A stretch of DNA of 64,000 nt, taken from Idiomarina sp. PL1-037. GTDB taxonomy: Bacteria; Pseudomonadota; Gammaproteobacteria; Enterobacterales; Alteromonadaceae. Under the pieces are notes generated by a model. It had not been told where the DNA came from, ran no database searches, and saw nothing but the letters and a program-made list of their open reading frames with translations. This document shows, piece by piece, positions 17,686-26,495 of the stretch. Position 1 is the first letter of the stretch. Every line of letters starts with the position of its first letter. The position numbers were made by a program, and so were the translations under genes. The stretch is taken from NCBI RefSeq assembly GCF_034422975.1, contig NZ_CP139873.1, positions 186,001 to 250,000 on the forward strand, given 5' to 3'.

Positions 17686-18903
17686 TTAGGCTAGCATTAA
17701 ACGAGCTTTGTTGATGCCTTCGAACAGCTTATCAACCTCGTCTAACGTATTATAAATGGTAAATGACGCTCGCGCAGTACCTGGTACATTCAGGCGTTTC
17801 ATAAGCGGTTGAGCGCAGTGGTCACCAGTACGAATGGCAATACCTTGTTTGTCCAGCAAAAAGCCGATATCAGCCGGGTGTGCACCCTCTAAAATAAAGC
17901 TTAACACGCCAATTTTATTGTCAGCGTGACCAATAATGGTTAAGCCATCGGTTTGCTCAGCCAGCTCGGTTGCGCGTGCCAGTAAGGCGGTTTCGTGAGC
18001 CAAAATGTCGGCTTTATTAAATTGCTGTAACCAGTTTATAGCTGCCGCCAGACCAATGGCACCAGCGATATTTGGCGTACCAGCTTCCAGTCGGTTGGGT
18101 AATTCACCCCAGGTGGCGTCCTGGTAACTGACTGTGGCTATCATTTCGCCGCCGACTAACCATATAGGCCAGTCTTTTAAAACCTCATAACAACCCCAGA
18201 GTACGCCAATGCCGGTTGGACCGAACAGCTTATGGCCGGAAAACGCGTAAAAGTCACAACCAATGTCCTGCACATCGATAGCACCGTGCGCCACGCCTTG
18301 TGCGCCGTCAATCATAACCAGAGCATTTTTGGCCTTGGCGGCAGCGGTGAGCTCTTTAATTGGGTTAATGGTACCCAACGCATTTGAAATATGCGGCATT
18401 GACACGAAAGCCGTGTTTTCACTCAACAGAGCGTGAAACTGCTCGGTATTCAGTGAACCATCTTCGTTAACAGGGACGACTTTTAACGTGGCGCCAGAAC
18501 GCTTACACGCCTGTTGCCAGGTGACCAGGTTCGCATGGTGTTCCATTTCGGTCACCAGTACTTCCTCGCCAGCTTTTAAGCGCTGAGCAACACCATTAGC
18601 AACCAGGTTAATACTCTCGGTGGTGCCGCTGGTCCAGATAACTTCTTCCTGACGATTTGCATGTATGTAATCAGCGACGGTTTTACGTGCCGCTTCGTAG
18701 CGACGGGTGGCTTCATCAGAAAGATAATGAGCTCCGCGATGAACATTGGCGTTGCACTGAGTATAGTAATCCGTCAGCGCGTCAATGACGGCTTGTGGTT
18801 TTTGCGTGGTGGCAGCGTTATCCAGATAAACCAGTGGTTTACCGTTTACCTGCCGCTGCAGTATCGGAAACTGCTCACGAATTTGTGCAACGTTCAGGCT
18901 CAT
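17686..18903 (-). CDS. sufS: cysteine desulfurase SufS
   Basis: PLP-dependent group II cysteine desulfurase that takes sulfur from L-cysteine for Fe-S assembly with SufE. The PLP-binding Lys is in SGHKLFGPTGIG, the early YLDNAATTQKP motif is intact, and the persulfide Cys lies in RTGDHCAQPLM near the C-terminus with the short group II loop. Length is 405 residues, as expected. The start overlaps the sufD stop by 4 bp. Confidence 0.95.
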   Translation of the reverse strand: MSLNVAQIREQFPILQRQVNGKPLVYLDNAATTQKPQAVIDALTDYYTQCNANVHRGAHYLSDEATRRYEAARKTVADYIHANRQEEVIWTSGTTESINLVANGVAQRLKAGEEVLVTEMEHHANLVTWQQACKRSGATLKVVPVNEDGSLNTEQFHALLSENTAFVSMPHISNALGTINPIKELTAAAKAKNALVMIDGAQGVAHGAIDVQDIGCDFYAFSGHKLFGPTGIGVLWGCYEVLKDWPIWLVGGEMIATVSYQDATWGELPNRLEAGTPNIAGAIGLAAAINWLQQFNKADILAHETALLARATELAEQTDGLTIIGHADNKIGVLSFILEGAHPADIGFLLDKQGIAIRTGDHCAQPLMKRLNVPGTARASFTIYNTLDEVDKLFEGINKARLMLA

Positions 18904-20150
18904 TGCTTCTCCATCATACTTTCAAAGCGGGTTTTCAAAATAGGCTGCAACCAGTCGGCCAGGGCTTTATTTGGCATCTGGAACACCATTTCCTGTACGA
19001 AACCAAAGTTGAGCATAACCAGGGCTTGTTGCCTGTCGATGCCACGGGTCAGCATGTAATACAACGCTTCTTCATCAATTTCAGCAACCGTTGCACCGTG
19101 CGCGCACTGTACATCGTCTGCGTAGATTTCGAGCTCTGGTTTCGTATTAATTTGTGCACCACGGGTCAGCAGCAAGTTGCGGTTATTCAGTTCGGCCAGC
19201 GTTTTCTGTGCATCACGATGAATATGAATGCGGCCGTTAAATACTGCTTTTGCCCGGTCGCCAATAATGCCCCGGGCGTTCTCTTCGGTCGTGCCGTTAG
19301 GTGAGGCATGTTCAATGGTGCTGTGCAAATCAAAGTGCTGACGTGGAGCCAGTAAATACACGTTATTAAACTTAGCAAAGGCATGTTCGCCAGCGTGTTC
19401 AATATCCACGTCCAGACGCGTTAACTGACTGCCGTAGCCAATTAAGGTGCTGTTCATTTTGGCATGATCGTGCAGCTTAAAGTGACTGCCGCCAATGTGA
19501 ATCGCTTCGCCTTCGTGCAGGGCAAAACGGTAGTGCTCTAAACTCGCTTTCTCGGCAATGTCGTACTCGGCAAAAGCCGTGTTTAAGCTATTACCTGAAC
19601 CGCTACCGTGCTCAATAATGGTTGCCTGCGCATTTGCACCAACACGCACCAGCGTGCGTTGATGAGACTCGATACCGGCTGACGCAAAGTTAACGATGCG
19701 GATGGGCTGTTCAATTTTAGCGCCAGCGGCAATGTCGATAACAACGCCTTGCTGCGCCAATACATCGTTCACCAGACCAAACAAATGACGGCTGGGTTTT
19801 ACTTGCGCAAAAATAGCTTCAGCGGGCTCACTTGGTGCCGACAATTCACTAATTGTCACGCCTTCTGGCAGCTTAAGTTTGCTGATGTCGGTACTAAGCT
19901 GGCCGTCGACAAACACCAAGTCCAGGCTGTTTAAACCTTCAATCACTGGTGCTTCGGCTGTCGTATTACCGGTACCGGATTTTAGATCTAAGTCAGCAAC
20001 CGGATGCAACGACGTATAACGCCATGCTTCGGTGCGGCGTGTCGGCCATTGCTGTTGCTTTAACGTGTCCAAGGCTTGTGCCCGGACCGGAGATAGCCAA
20101 TCGTCAACGGTCGAGGCACGCTCTAGAACGTGGTTTAACCATTGACTCAT
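18900..20150 (-). CDS. sufD: Fe-S scaffold component SufD
   Basis: Partner of SufB in the SufBC2D scaffold complex. The C-terminal beta-helix region carries the SufD/SufB family sequence with GIIGDRAKAVFNGRIHI and CAHGATVAEIDEEALYYML, and the N-terminal part is diverged as usual for SufD. Length is 416 residues. It overlaps sufC by 4 bp (ATGA) and sufS by 4 bp, giving tight translational coupling. Confidence 0.94.
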   Translation of the reverse strand: MSQWLNHVLERASTVDDWLSPVRAQALDTLKQQQWPTRRTEAWRYTSLHPVADLDLKSGTGNTTAEAPVIEGLNSLDLVFVDGQLSTDISKLKLPEGVTISELSAPSEPAEAIFAQVKPSRHLFGLVNDVLAQQGVVIDIAAGAKIEQPIRIVNFASAGIESHQRTLVRVGANAQATIIEHGSGSGNSLNTAFAEYDIAEKASLEHYRFALHEGEAIHIGGSHFKLHDHAKMNSTLIGYGSQLTRLDVDIEHAGEHAFAKFNNVYLLAPRQHFDLHSTIEHASPNGTTEENARGIIGDRAKAVFNGRIHIHRDAQKTLAELNNRNLLLTRGAQINTKPELEIYADDVQCAHGATVAEIDEEALYYMLTRGIDRQQALVMLNFGFVQEMVFQMPNKALADWLQPILKTRFESMMEKQ

Positions 20151-20911
20151 GCATCTGCTCCTTCTGCTTCAGCTTCAGCTAACCAGGCATAACCTGAGGC
20201 TTCAACTTCTTTAGCCAGTTCAGGACCGCCACTTTTCACAATCTTGCCTTTAGACAGGATGTGAACATAGTCTGGCTGAATGTAGTCCAGCAGGCGCTGA
20301 TAATGCGTAACAACAATAAAGCTGCGCTCACCATCACGTTGACTGTTAACGCCATTGGCGACAACTTGCAACGCATCGACGTCCAGACCTGAGTCAGACT
20401 CGTCAAGAATGGCCAGTTTAGGCTCCAGCATGATCAACTGCATAATTTCGTTACGCTTTTTCTCACCACCGGAGAAGCCTTCATTGACACCGCGTTTTAA
20501 GAAATCGAGCGGTAATTCAACCTGTTTGCAGGCTTCTTTCGCTTTTTTCAGGAATTCAGCAGAGCTTAAAGCGTCTTCGCCACGAGCTTCACGCATGGCA
20601 TTCACGGATTCTTTCATGAATTCCATATTGCTAACGCCCGGTATTTCAACAGGGTACTGGAATGCCAGAAAGATACCGGCCTGTGCGCGCTCTTCTACTT
20701 CCATGTCCAGCAAGTCTTTGCCGTCCATTTCAACGCTGCCACTTTCAACTTCGTAGCCGTCGCGGCCAGATAAAACGTAACCTAAGGTACTTTTACCGGC
20801 ACCGTTAGGACCCATAATGGCATGTACTTCGCCGGGTTTTATTTCCAGATTCAGGCCTTTCAAAATGGTTGTTTCTTCTACACGTGCGTGCAGATCTTTA
20901 ATCGATAGCAT
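20147..20911 (-). CDS. sufC: Fe-S scaffold ATPase SufC
   Basis: ABC-type ATPase of the SufBC2D complex, cytoplasmic and not a transporter. Walker A GPNGAGKSTLG is near residue 35, the signature FSGGEKKRNEI near 146, and Walker B LAILDESDSGLDVD near 168; the E-S-D-S-G-L-D form is typical of SufC. Length is 254 residues. It starts 3 bp after sufB. Confidence 0.95.
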   Translation of the reverse strand: MLSIKDLHARVEETTILKGLNLEIKPGEVHAIMGPNGAGKSTLGYVLSGRDGYEVESGSVEMDGKDLLDMEVEERAQAGIFLAFQYPVEIPGVSNMEFMKESVNAMREARGEDALSSAEFLKKAKEACKQVELPLDFLKRGVNEGFSGGEKKRNEIMQLIMLEPKLAILDESDSGLDVDALQVVANGVNSQRDGERSFIVVTHYQRLLDYIQPDYVHILSKGKIVKSGGPELAKEVEASGYAWLAEAEAEGADA

Positions 20912-20914
20912 GTT

Positions 20915-22351
20915 TTACCCCACTGAACCTTCAAGACTGATTTCAAGCAACTTACCGGCTTCCACCGCAAACTCCATTGGCAGTTCGCGGAATACCTCTT
21001 TACAGAAGCCATTTACAATCATTGAGACTGCTTTTTCAGGGTCCAGGCCTCGTTGCCGACATAAGAATAATTGATCGTCACTCACCTTAGAGGTGGTGGC
21101 TTCGTGCTCAACAATCGCGGTTGGATTGCTGCTTTCAATATACGGGAATGTGTGTGCACCGCACTGGTCGCCAATAAGCAGTGAATCACATTCGGTAAAG
21201 TTACGCGCGCCTTCAGCACCAGGGCCCATACGCACCAGACCACGGTAAGCGTTATTACTGCGACCAGCGGAAATACCTTTGGAAATGATGGTCGACTTGG
21301 TGTTTTTACCTAAGTGGATCATTTTGGTGCCGGTATCGGCTTGTTGTTTTCCGCGGGTTAATGCGACCGAGTAGAATTCACCAACGCTGTTGTCACCTTT
21401 AAGAATACAGCTTGGGTACTTCCAGGTAACGGCTGAGCCTGTTTCTACCTGAGTCCAGGAGATTTTAGCGTTTTTCTCACACAGGCCGCGTTTAGTGACA
21501 AAGTTGTAGATACCACCTTTGCCGTTTTCATCGCCCGGATACCAGTTCTGAACGGTAGAGTATTTTATCTCTGCATCATCCAGTGCGACCAGCTCAACTA
21601 CGGCTGCGTGTAATTGGTTTTCATCGCGCTGCGGTGCAGTACAACCTTCCAGATAACTAACATGACTGCCTTCTTCGGCAACAATCAAGGTGCGCTCGAA
21701 CTGACCGGTGTTTTGTTCGTTTATGCGGAAGTAAGTTGATAGTTCCATAGGGCAGCGAACGCCTTTTGGAATATAAACAAATGAACCATCGGTGAATACG
21801 GCGCTGTTCAACGCGGCAAAAAAGTTATCGCCACGGGGAACTACGGTTCCCAAGTATTTCTTAACCAGATCCGGGTATTTATGAATGGCTTCAGAGATAG
21901 GGCAGAATATCACGCCGGCTTCTTCCAGCTTCTCGCGGAAGGTGGTGACGACAGATACGGAATCGAAGACCGCATCGACGGCTACGCCAGCCAGCATTTC
22001 TTGCTCATGCAGGGGAATACCCAGCTTTTCATAAGTGCGCAGCAACTCAGGATCAACCTCGTCTAATGACTTAGGTTTATCCTTCATGCTTTTCGGCGCT
22101 GAATAATATGAAATAGACTGGTAATCCACTTTGGGATAATCGACGTGTGCCCAGTCCGGCTCTTCCATTTTTAACCAGGTTCGATAAGCCTTCAGACGCC
22201 ATTCCAGCATCCATTCGGGCTCTTCTTTAATCGCGGATAGACGAGCAATAACGTCTTCGTCTAAACCGATTGGGAAAGTTTCTGACTCTATTTCTGAAAC
22301 GAAGCCTGCGTCGTATTTACGTGCAAGCGCCTGATCAATCTGTTCACTCAT
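20915..22351 (-). CDS. sufB: Fe-S scaffold component SufB
   Basis: Core scaffold on which the SUF system builds clusters. The 478 residues are typical, with YIPKGVRCPMELSTYFRIN, EGCTAPQRDENQLHAAVVEL and RNFTECDSLLIGDQCGAHTFPY; the last contains the Cys region used for cluster assembly. It is the first gene of sufBCDSATE. The promoter immediately upstream overlaps an IscR type 1-like site, pointing to control by cluster status. No iscR/sufR regulator gene accompanies the operon. Confidence 0.96.
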   Translation of the reverse strand: MSEQIDQALARKYDAGFVSEIESETFPIGLDEDVIARLSAIKEEPEWMLEWRLKAYRTWLKMEEPDWAHVDYPKVDYQSISYYSAPKSMKDKPKSLDEVDPELLRTYEKLGIPLHEQEMLAGVAVDAVFDSVSVVTTFREKLEEAGVIFCPISEAIHKYPDLVKKYLGTVVPRGDNFFAALNSAVFTDGSFVYIPKGVRCPMELSTYFRINEQNTGQFERTLIVAEEGSHVSYLEGCTAPQRDENQLHAAVVELVALDDAEIKYSTVQNWYPGDENGKGGIYNFVTKRGLCEKNAKISWTQVETGSAVTWKYPSCILKGDNSVGEFYSVALTRGKQQADTGTKMIHLGKNTKSTIISKGISAGRSNNAYRGLVRMGPGAEGARNFTECDSLLIGDQCGAHTFPYIESSNPTAIVEHEATTSKVSDDQLFLCRQRGLDPEKAVSMIVNGFCKEVFRELPMEFAVEAGKLLEISLEGSVG

Positions 22352-22404
22352 GATTTACCCACTCTAAAAGCTGCGGATGGGAGTTTCGCCCGTTACTGGA
22401 CGAC

Positions 22405-22433
22405 AGTATAAAATACTTGACTAAAACACTCAA
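22405..22433 (-). promoter_or_regulatory. sigma70-type promoter of the suf operon
   Basis: On the complementary strand, TTGAGT (22428-22433) and TATACT (22405-22410) are separated by exactly 17 bp. The predicted start would be near 22398, about 47 bp before the sufB ATG. No other good promoter is seen in front of sufB. Confidence 0.7.
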
Positions 22434-22437
22434 CTTT
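22413..22437 (-). promoter_or_regulatory. IscR type 1-like binding site over the suf promoter
   Basis: The 25 bases match the E. coli IscR type 1 consensus at 23 positions by eye, including the CTTGACTAAAA left half and CTCAAC right half. The site covers the -35 element and spacer, a position suited to repression by cluster-loaded IscR. The regulator gene is not in this window. Confidence 0.65.
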
Positions 22438-22565
22438 ATCTGCTGACTAAGGCTTATGATACGGGATCAAAGCCCTTTTGTCGCTTATTTCGGACTTTGC
22501 GAGTGGGACTATATGGTGTGATCGTTTGTCATTGCATGCATTGCATTCATTTCAAATAGAGCGCT

Positions 22566-22582
22566 TGTTACATTTTGTAACA
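22566..22582. promoter_or_regulatory. perfect palindrome upstream of csgD
   Basis: TGTTACA-TTT-TGTAACA is a perfect inverted repeat with a 3-bp centre, 123 bp before the csgD start. It looks like a dimeric regulator operator, but I cannot name the regulator. It could act on csgD or, less likely, on suf. Confidence 0.5.
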
Positions 22583-22704
22583 TGTTATAGAGTGCAAAAC
22601 TTTCTGAATAAAAATTAGTCATGTATTATAAATAGTCGCGCTTATTCGTTATAGGACGCTGTAATTTTAATGTCGAGTAAGTGTTTTTAACTTTAAGGGA
22701 TGTT

Positions 22705-23352
22705 ATGGCGCGTTTTACTCAGTTAGCTTTAATTGAACATCAAAAGCGTACGCAGAACTTGGGGTTGCTTGCCGAATCCTTAGAGATATCGGTTATCCAC
22801 CGTACATTCTCGGAGTTGGTTGAGAGTTCGCCACTAGACAACACGATGGTTGCTTATTCGTTAGAGTCTGAACAGCTTTCGCGGGTCCACACTAATAACC
22901 AAATTGTGACTCTTACAAAGACTTATCCTCTTTTCCTAGTTAACGCACAAAAAGATACGGTTCTTCCTAACCAGGCATTAAACCTTGGTGCGCGTGGAAT
23001 TATTTATGAAAATGATCCTTTAGATCGCGTATTAACTGCAATAAAAGTGATAGGTCAGGGGGAGCTTTATTACCCGCGCTCATTGCTTTCCGATAAGATT
23101 GAAGAGATGATGTTGCGGCGTCAGGCAGGTGACGATTCTTTTAGCAGCTTATCTCAAATTAACTCGCTTACCCCTCAAGAATTCAAAATTATCGAGCTGG
23201 TAGCGACTGGTGCGCGCAATAAAGAAATTGCGGAGCAGTTAAATATCAGTGCTCATACAGTAAAAACGCACTTGTCTTCAATTTTTAGAAAGACCGGAGC
23301 GCGTAACCGAGTTGAGCTTTTAAAGTGGTCGAATTACGCGACATCCGGCTAA
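22705..23352 (+). CDS. csgD: CsgD-like LuxR-family transcriptional regulator
   Basis: Likely activator of curli genes. The N-terminal half is a receiver-like domain without an obvious phospho-acceptor pattern, as in CsgD. The C-terminal LuxR helix-turn-helix is clear (LTPQEFKIIELVATGARNKEIAEQL, then SAHTVKTHLSSIFRKTGARNR). ATG 22705 (215 residues) follows AAGGGA; an upstream GTG at 22681 is less likely. It is convergent with csgG, unlike the E. coli csgDEFG operon. Assignment rests on family and location. Confidence 0.82.
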   Translation: MARFTQLALIEHQKRTQNLGLLAESLEISVIHRTFSELVESSPLDNTMVAYSLESEQLSRVHTNNQIVTLTKTYPLFLVNAQKDTVLPNQALNLGARGIIYENDPLDRVLTAIKVIGQGELYYPRSLLSDKIEEMMLRRQAGDDSFSSLSQINSLTPQEFKIIELVATGARNKEIAEQLNISAHTVKTHLSSIFRKTGARNRVELLKWSNYATSG

Positions 23353-23374
23353 GTAAAATTTGAAAACTCAGAAG

Positions 23375-24136
23375 TTAGCTCTCTGCCCGCCAGAATCCCT
23401 GCGCTTGTCCTTTTTCTATCAGTTCCAGTAGTGCTTTTTCCATAGCCTGTTTTACCGACAGTTGCACAGGCTCATTAGTAGAATAACCACCTTCAAACTC
23501 AGCTAAGCGGTTTAACGACACATAGCGGAATAAGCCAGCACGCAATTCTTGGGAAAAGACTTTTTTGCTTGCTGATACCGAGAGTAGGACCTGACCGGTG
23601 TACACGTCGACGGCGCGTAAATAAACAGATACCTGATCTTCACGATATAGCTCAGATGCACCAATACCGAAATATTCCGCACCAATACCACCGGTACTTA
23701 CGTTGGTGTCGTAACTAATGATACCGCCTTCTAGTAATAGTCTTGCTTCACGTAGCGGCGGGAGATCTGAGTCTTTACTTGAATTGTGAATTTTCCGTTC
23801 AGTCAGCAAGTTCTGTAGGTTTTCACGTTCCATTGGCAAGAACCAACCGGACTCAAGCAGCATTTGTGTCAGCATTGACGTTGCACCTTGGGTGACTGCG
23901 GTTGAAAAGCTTGAAACATTAGCTTGAGGCTTATACTGACCGGTTTGATCACGAAATGCGTAAATTGAAACCGGAATGCGGTTTTTCGGAACCGGTTGTT
24001 CTTGGAGGGTTTCCATCATCGAGCTTGGTGCATCAATTTCTGCTGGAGTGATGTTTAAATCGGTTGGTTTTGGCATCATCGCGCAACCAGACATTACCAA
24101 CGATAGAGCCATTAAAATAATAGTACGAATATTCAT
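23375..24136 (-). CDS. csgG: curli secretion channel lipoprotein CsgG
   Basis: Outer-membrane pore that exports curli subunits. The ATG at 24136 gives a lipoprotein signal with lipobox VMSGC (Cys18); the longer reading from 24190 would bury it. The CsgG core is recognisable: RIPVSIYAFRDQTGQYKP, GATSMLTQMLLESGWFLPMERENLQNLL and LEGGIISYDTN. Length is 253 residues after start correction. It is the last gene of csgBAEFG, 10 bp after csgF. Confidence 0.93.
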   Translation of the reverse strand: MNIRTIILMALSLVMSGCAMMPKPTDLNITPAEIDAPSSMMETLQEQPVPKNRIPVSIYAFRDQTGQYKPQANVSSFSTAVTQGATSMLTQMLLESGWFLPMERENLQNLLTERKIHNSSKDSDLPPLREARLLLEGGIISYDTNVSTGGIGAEYFGIGASELYREDQVSVYLRAVDVYTGQVLLSVSASKKVFSQELRAGLFRYVSLNRLAEFEGGYSTNEPVQLSVKQAMEKALLELIEKGQAQGFWRAES

Positions 24137-24146
24137 AGTCTTTCTC

Positions 24147-24533
24147 TTAAATCGCAGGCATTGTAATGACGGTTTGTTCACCGGTTTCATTATGAGTTAT
24201 ATATACCAGGACGCTACCATCCGGCTGACCGATAACTTCAACGGTGTATTCGCCAGTGTCATAAAGTCCCTCAACGATTTCGCCATCAGCAATACGACGA
24301 GTAAGGGAGTTAATGATGTTCCGCTCTAACGCATCTCTGAAACGATCAACAAAAGATCTGCTTTCATCGGGGGCAGTATGAGCATTTTGGCTTTGGGCTT
24401 TTTGCAAAAGGAAGCTGCCATTCATTGGGTTTCCGCCAAAACTTGGGTTTATCGGCTGGTATACAATTTCTGTAGCACCAACCAATGTGGAAGAGAGCAG
24501 TAAAGCTAGAGTGGTAATAAAGAGTTTTTTCAT
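24147..24533 (-). CDS. csgF: curli assembly factor CsgF
   Basis: Secreted accessory protein that caps the CsgG channel and couples export to fibre nucleation. After a signal peptide (to about residue 20) comes the CsgF hallmark TEIVYQPINPSFGGNPMNGS, which is the segment that inserts into CsgG in the E. coli complex. ATG 24533 (128 residues) is preferred to the longer upstream reading at 24602 because it places the signal peptide at the N-terminus. It lies 13 bp after csgE. Confidence 0.93.
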   Translation of the reverse strand: MKKLFITTLALLLSSTLVGATEIVYQPINPSFGGNPMNGSFLLQKAQSQNAHTAPDESRSFVDRFRDALERNIINSLTRRIADGEIVEGLYDTGEYTVEVIGQPDGSVLVYITHNETGEQTVITMPAI

Positions 24534-24546
24534 AACAAGCGCCTTT

Positions 24547-24924
24547 TTAGAATTTATTATGTTCTGGCGAATCGAAGACCGAGTCTGCTTTAATACGAGC
24601 AACCTGATTAATACTGATAAGGATGGCTTTTTCAGCCAGTTTTTTTACGTCATTATGGCGTCGCCCGAAATAGGTTTCGAACACCTTTTCTTGTTCCATT
24701 TCTACCCATAAGTAGGTTCCCGCTTGCGGATAAACGCGCTCATTGACAACAACTGTAATTCCGTTTGTTGAAGGAATGTCTCGCCAGTAGCTGGTGTAAT
24801 AAAAGAAAAAGTCTTTGCCAAAACGCGATATCGTTCTGTCCAGAACCATGCCACCAAGCTCAATTTCGTCAGCTTGGCTGAAAGGAGTAATGAGAATGAG
24901 AGCAAAAATAAGTTTCTTTAACAT
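24547..24924 (-). CDS. csgE: curli secretion specificity factor CsgE
   Basis: Periplasmic adaptor that binds CsgG and directs curlin subunits to it. A signal peptide (ending near FSQA, residue 18) precedes the CsgE domain with GMVLDRTISRFGKDFF, WRDIP and the ERVYPQAGTYLWVEM stretch. Length is 125 residues. The ATG lies only 10 bp after a terminator-like hairpin that separates it from csgA, suggesting lower expression than the subunits. Confidence 0.9.
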   Translation of the reverse strand: MLKKLIFALILITPFSQADEIELGGMVLDRTISRFGKDFFFYYTSYWRDIPSTNGITVVVNERVYPQAGTYLWVEMEQEKVFETYFGRRHNDVKKLAEKAILISINQVARIKADSVFDSPEHNKF

Positions 24925-24934
24925 AAGAGCCTAA

Positions 24935-24961
24935 AAAGCGGCTGCCAATAGCAGCCGCTTT
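24935..24961 (-). terminator. terminator/attenuator between csgA and csgE
   Basis: Perfect 11-bp arms AAAGCGGCTGC and GCAGCCGCTTT around a 5-base loop, followed on the complementary strand by a short T run. It sits between the csgA stop and csgE start, so partial read-through could set the ratio of fibre subunits to secretion machinery. Confidence 0.8.
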
Positions 24962-24984
24962 GTCTTTTGGAGTTTAATACTTAA

Positions 24985-26472
24985 TTAGTATTGAACAACG
25001 GTTGCTACGTTGTAGTCGCCTTGCTGATAAACACTCATAGTGTTGCCATCGCTAAACTGACCACCTGTAACGGTATTGTTGTTACCAATTTGTTCAACGT
25101 CAACGCTGCCATTATTACCGCCGACAATAAACGACCCTTCGTCACCGGCGATAACGTTATTGTTACCCTCCTGGACGAATGCAATAAGGTTGTCATTACC
25201 ACCGATAATGGTATCGATTAAGTTGATGTCGCCAGTTTGCTCTGACTGTAGATCGTTACCAGAGGTAGTGCCTGCATCGTAAGAATATGCAAGCAAGGTG
25301 TTGCTGTCACCGTCCTGGTGTGAGTCAACGTCGTTGTCGTCACCTGCAATAACGATTTCAGCGGTGTTTGCATTACCGTATTGTTGGCTGGTCGCTTCGT
25401 TGTCTGCACCAATCAGGGCGACACCATTTAAGTTGTCGTCACCACGGCTGGAAATACGAATATTGTTGTCTTCGCCATACGACTCTGCAACCGCAATATT
25501 GTTGTTTCCATCCTGGTCGATATCAATGATGTGGTCGTCACCTTCCGTTGCAAATATTGCAGAGTTGTCATCACCCTCTTGATATGCATCAATCGTATTG
25601 TCGTTACCAACCATGCCTGTAGGCGCTTCTACGGTATTAGCATTACCTTCCTGTTGCACAGCTATTTCGTTTTTGTCCCCCTGAATCGGTTGAATCAGGA
25701 ACTCGTTAGCTGAGCCATCTTGGTAAATGTCGATAAAGTTACCATCACCAGACAGCGACTGTGCAATGAAAGTGTTCAGTGAACCGGTTTGTTCTACATA
25801 AACGTCATTCGAGTCGCCATTAGCGCCAACAACACCGCCGACATTGCTATCGCCTTCTTGGAGAGCGACAAATGAGTTTAAGTTGCCAGTTGCATTGAAG
25901 TAACCGGCTTCGTTGGAAGTACCTGATTGGTCAGCTTCAAAGTAGTTGTCACTGCCTTCTATTTGGAAGTTCGCCCAGTTAGAATCGCCAAGTTGTATAA
26001 TATCAGCGGTATTATAATCACCAGTTAGTTCAATAGCACCTTCGTTTCCAGCACCAGACTGTTCTACATAGGCAGAGTTATCATTACCGGTCAGAAAAAC
26101 GGTAGATGAGTTAAGATCGCCTTCTTGCAGGCTGGTCAGCATGTTGTCATCACCAGTCACTTCCGAGTCGAAGATATTCCAGAAGCCAGACTGCTCACCT
26201 TCGACCAAATTGAAGTCGCCAGTGACGTAAGTATACGCTTCTTGAAAGTCGTCAAGTTGTAACAATGAGGTCTCGTTTCCTTCACCATATTGATCAGCGT
26301 AGGCCCAGTTGAAAAATCCGCCTTGTTCAACGTACATATCGTTGCCAAGTTCAACCGCATCCGAAGAGTCTTGGTTAATAACGGCAATGTGAGTGTCTGC
26401 ATTCGCGTAACCGGAAAATGCTAATCCTAAAGCTAAAGCTATAGCACTTTTTTTAATGATCGTATTAGACAT
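24985..26472 (-). CDS. csgA: long, acidic curlin-repeat major subunit (CsgA-like)
   Basis: Secreted amyloid subunit. After a signal peptide ending near GYANA (residue 25), nearly the whole 495-residue protein is curlin-type repeats of about 22 residues with the pattern G-D/N-x-N-x5-Q-x-G-x-x-N. Roughly twenty units are visible, against five in E. coli CsgA (151 residues). The mature region is dominated by Asp, Glu, Asn, Gln and Gly and contains only one Lys and two Arg by my reading, so it is strongly acidic, as in halophile extracellular proteins. GGAG precedes the ATG. It lies between csgB and csgE. Confidence 0.88.
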   Translation of the reverse strand: MSNTIIKKSAIALALGLAFSGYANADTHIAVINQDSSDAVELGNDMYVEQGGFFNWAYADQYGEGNETSLLQLDDFQEAYTYVTGDFNLVEGEQSGFWNIFDSEVTGDDNMLTSLQEGDLNSSTVFLTGNDNSAYVEQSGAGNEGAIELTGDYNTADIIQLGDSNWANFQIEGSDNYFEADQSGTSNEAGYFNATGNLNSFVALQEGDSNVGGVVGANGDSNDVYVEQTGSLNTFIAQSLSGDGNFIDIYQDGSANEFLIQPIQGDKNEIAVQQEGNANTVEAPTGMVGNDNTIDAYQEGDDNSAIFATEGDDHIIDIDQDGNNNIAVAESYGEDNNIRISSRGDDNLNGVALIGADNEATSQQYGNANTAEIVIAGDDNDVDSHQDGDSNTLLAYSYDAGTTSGNDLQSEQTGDINLIDTIIGGNDNLIAFVQEGNNNVIAGDEGSFIVGGNNGSVDVEQIGNNNTVTGGQFSDGNTMSVYQQGDYNVATVVQY

Positions 26473-26495
26473 AATTGTTCTCCAATGATTTGTTC

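Larger units (their letters stand above)
22352..22704. other. intergenic region between sufB (-) and csgD (+)
   Basis: A 353-bp divergent spacer without a credible gene. Its left half holds the suf promoter and IscR-like site. Its right half is AT-rich and holds a 17-bp perfect palindrome at 22566-22582, ahead of csgD. AAGGGA at 22695-22700 is the csgD ribosome-binding site. Confidence 0.7.

Noticed and set aside
18795..19304. 169-codon open frame opposite sufS/sufD
   Set aside because: Entirely antisense to strongly conserved suf genes in the third-position-biased frame; no family resemblance.
24990..26390. Curlin repeats as a CRISPR or satellite array
   Set aside because: The periodicity is at the protein level within one open frame with a signal peptide, and the DNA units are diverged; it is a repeat protein.
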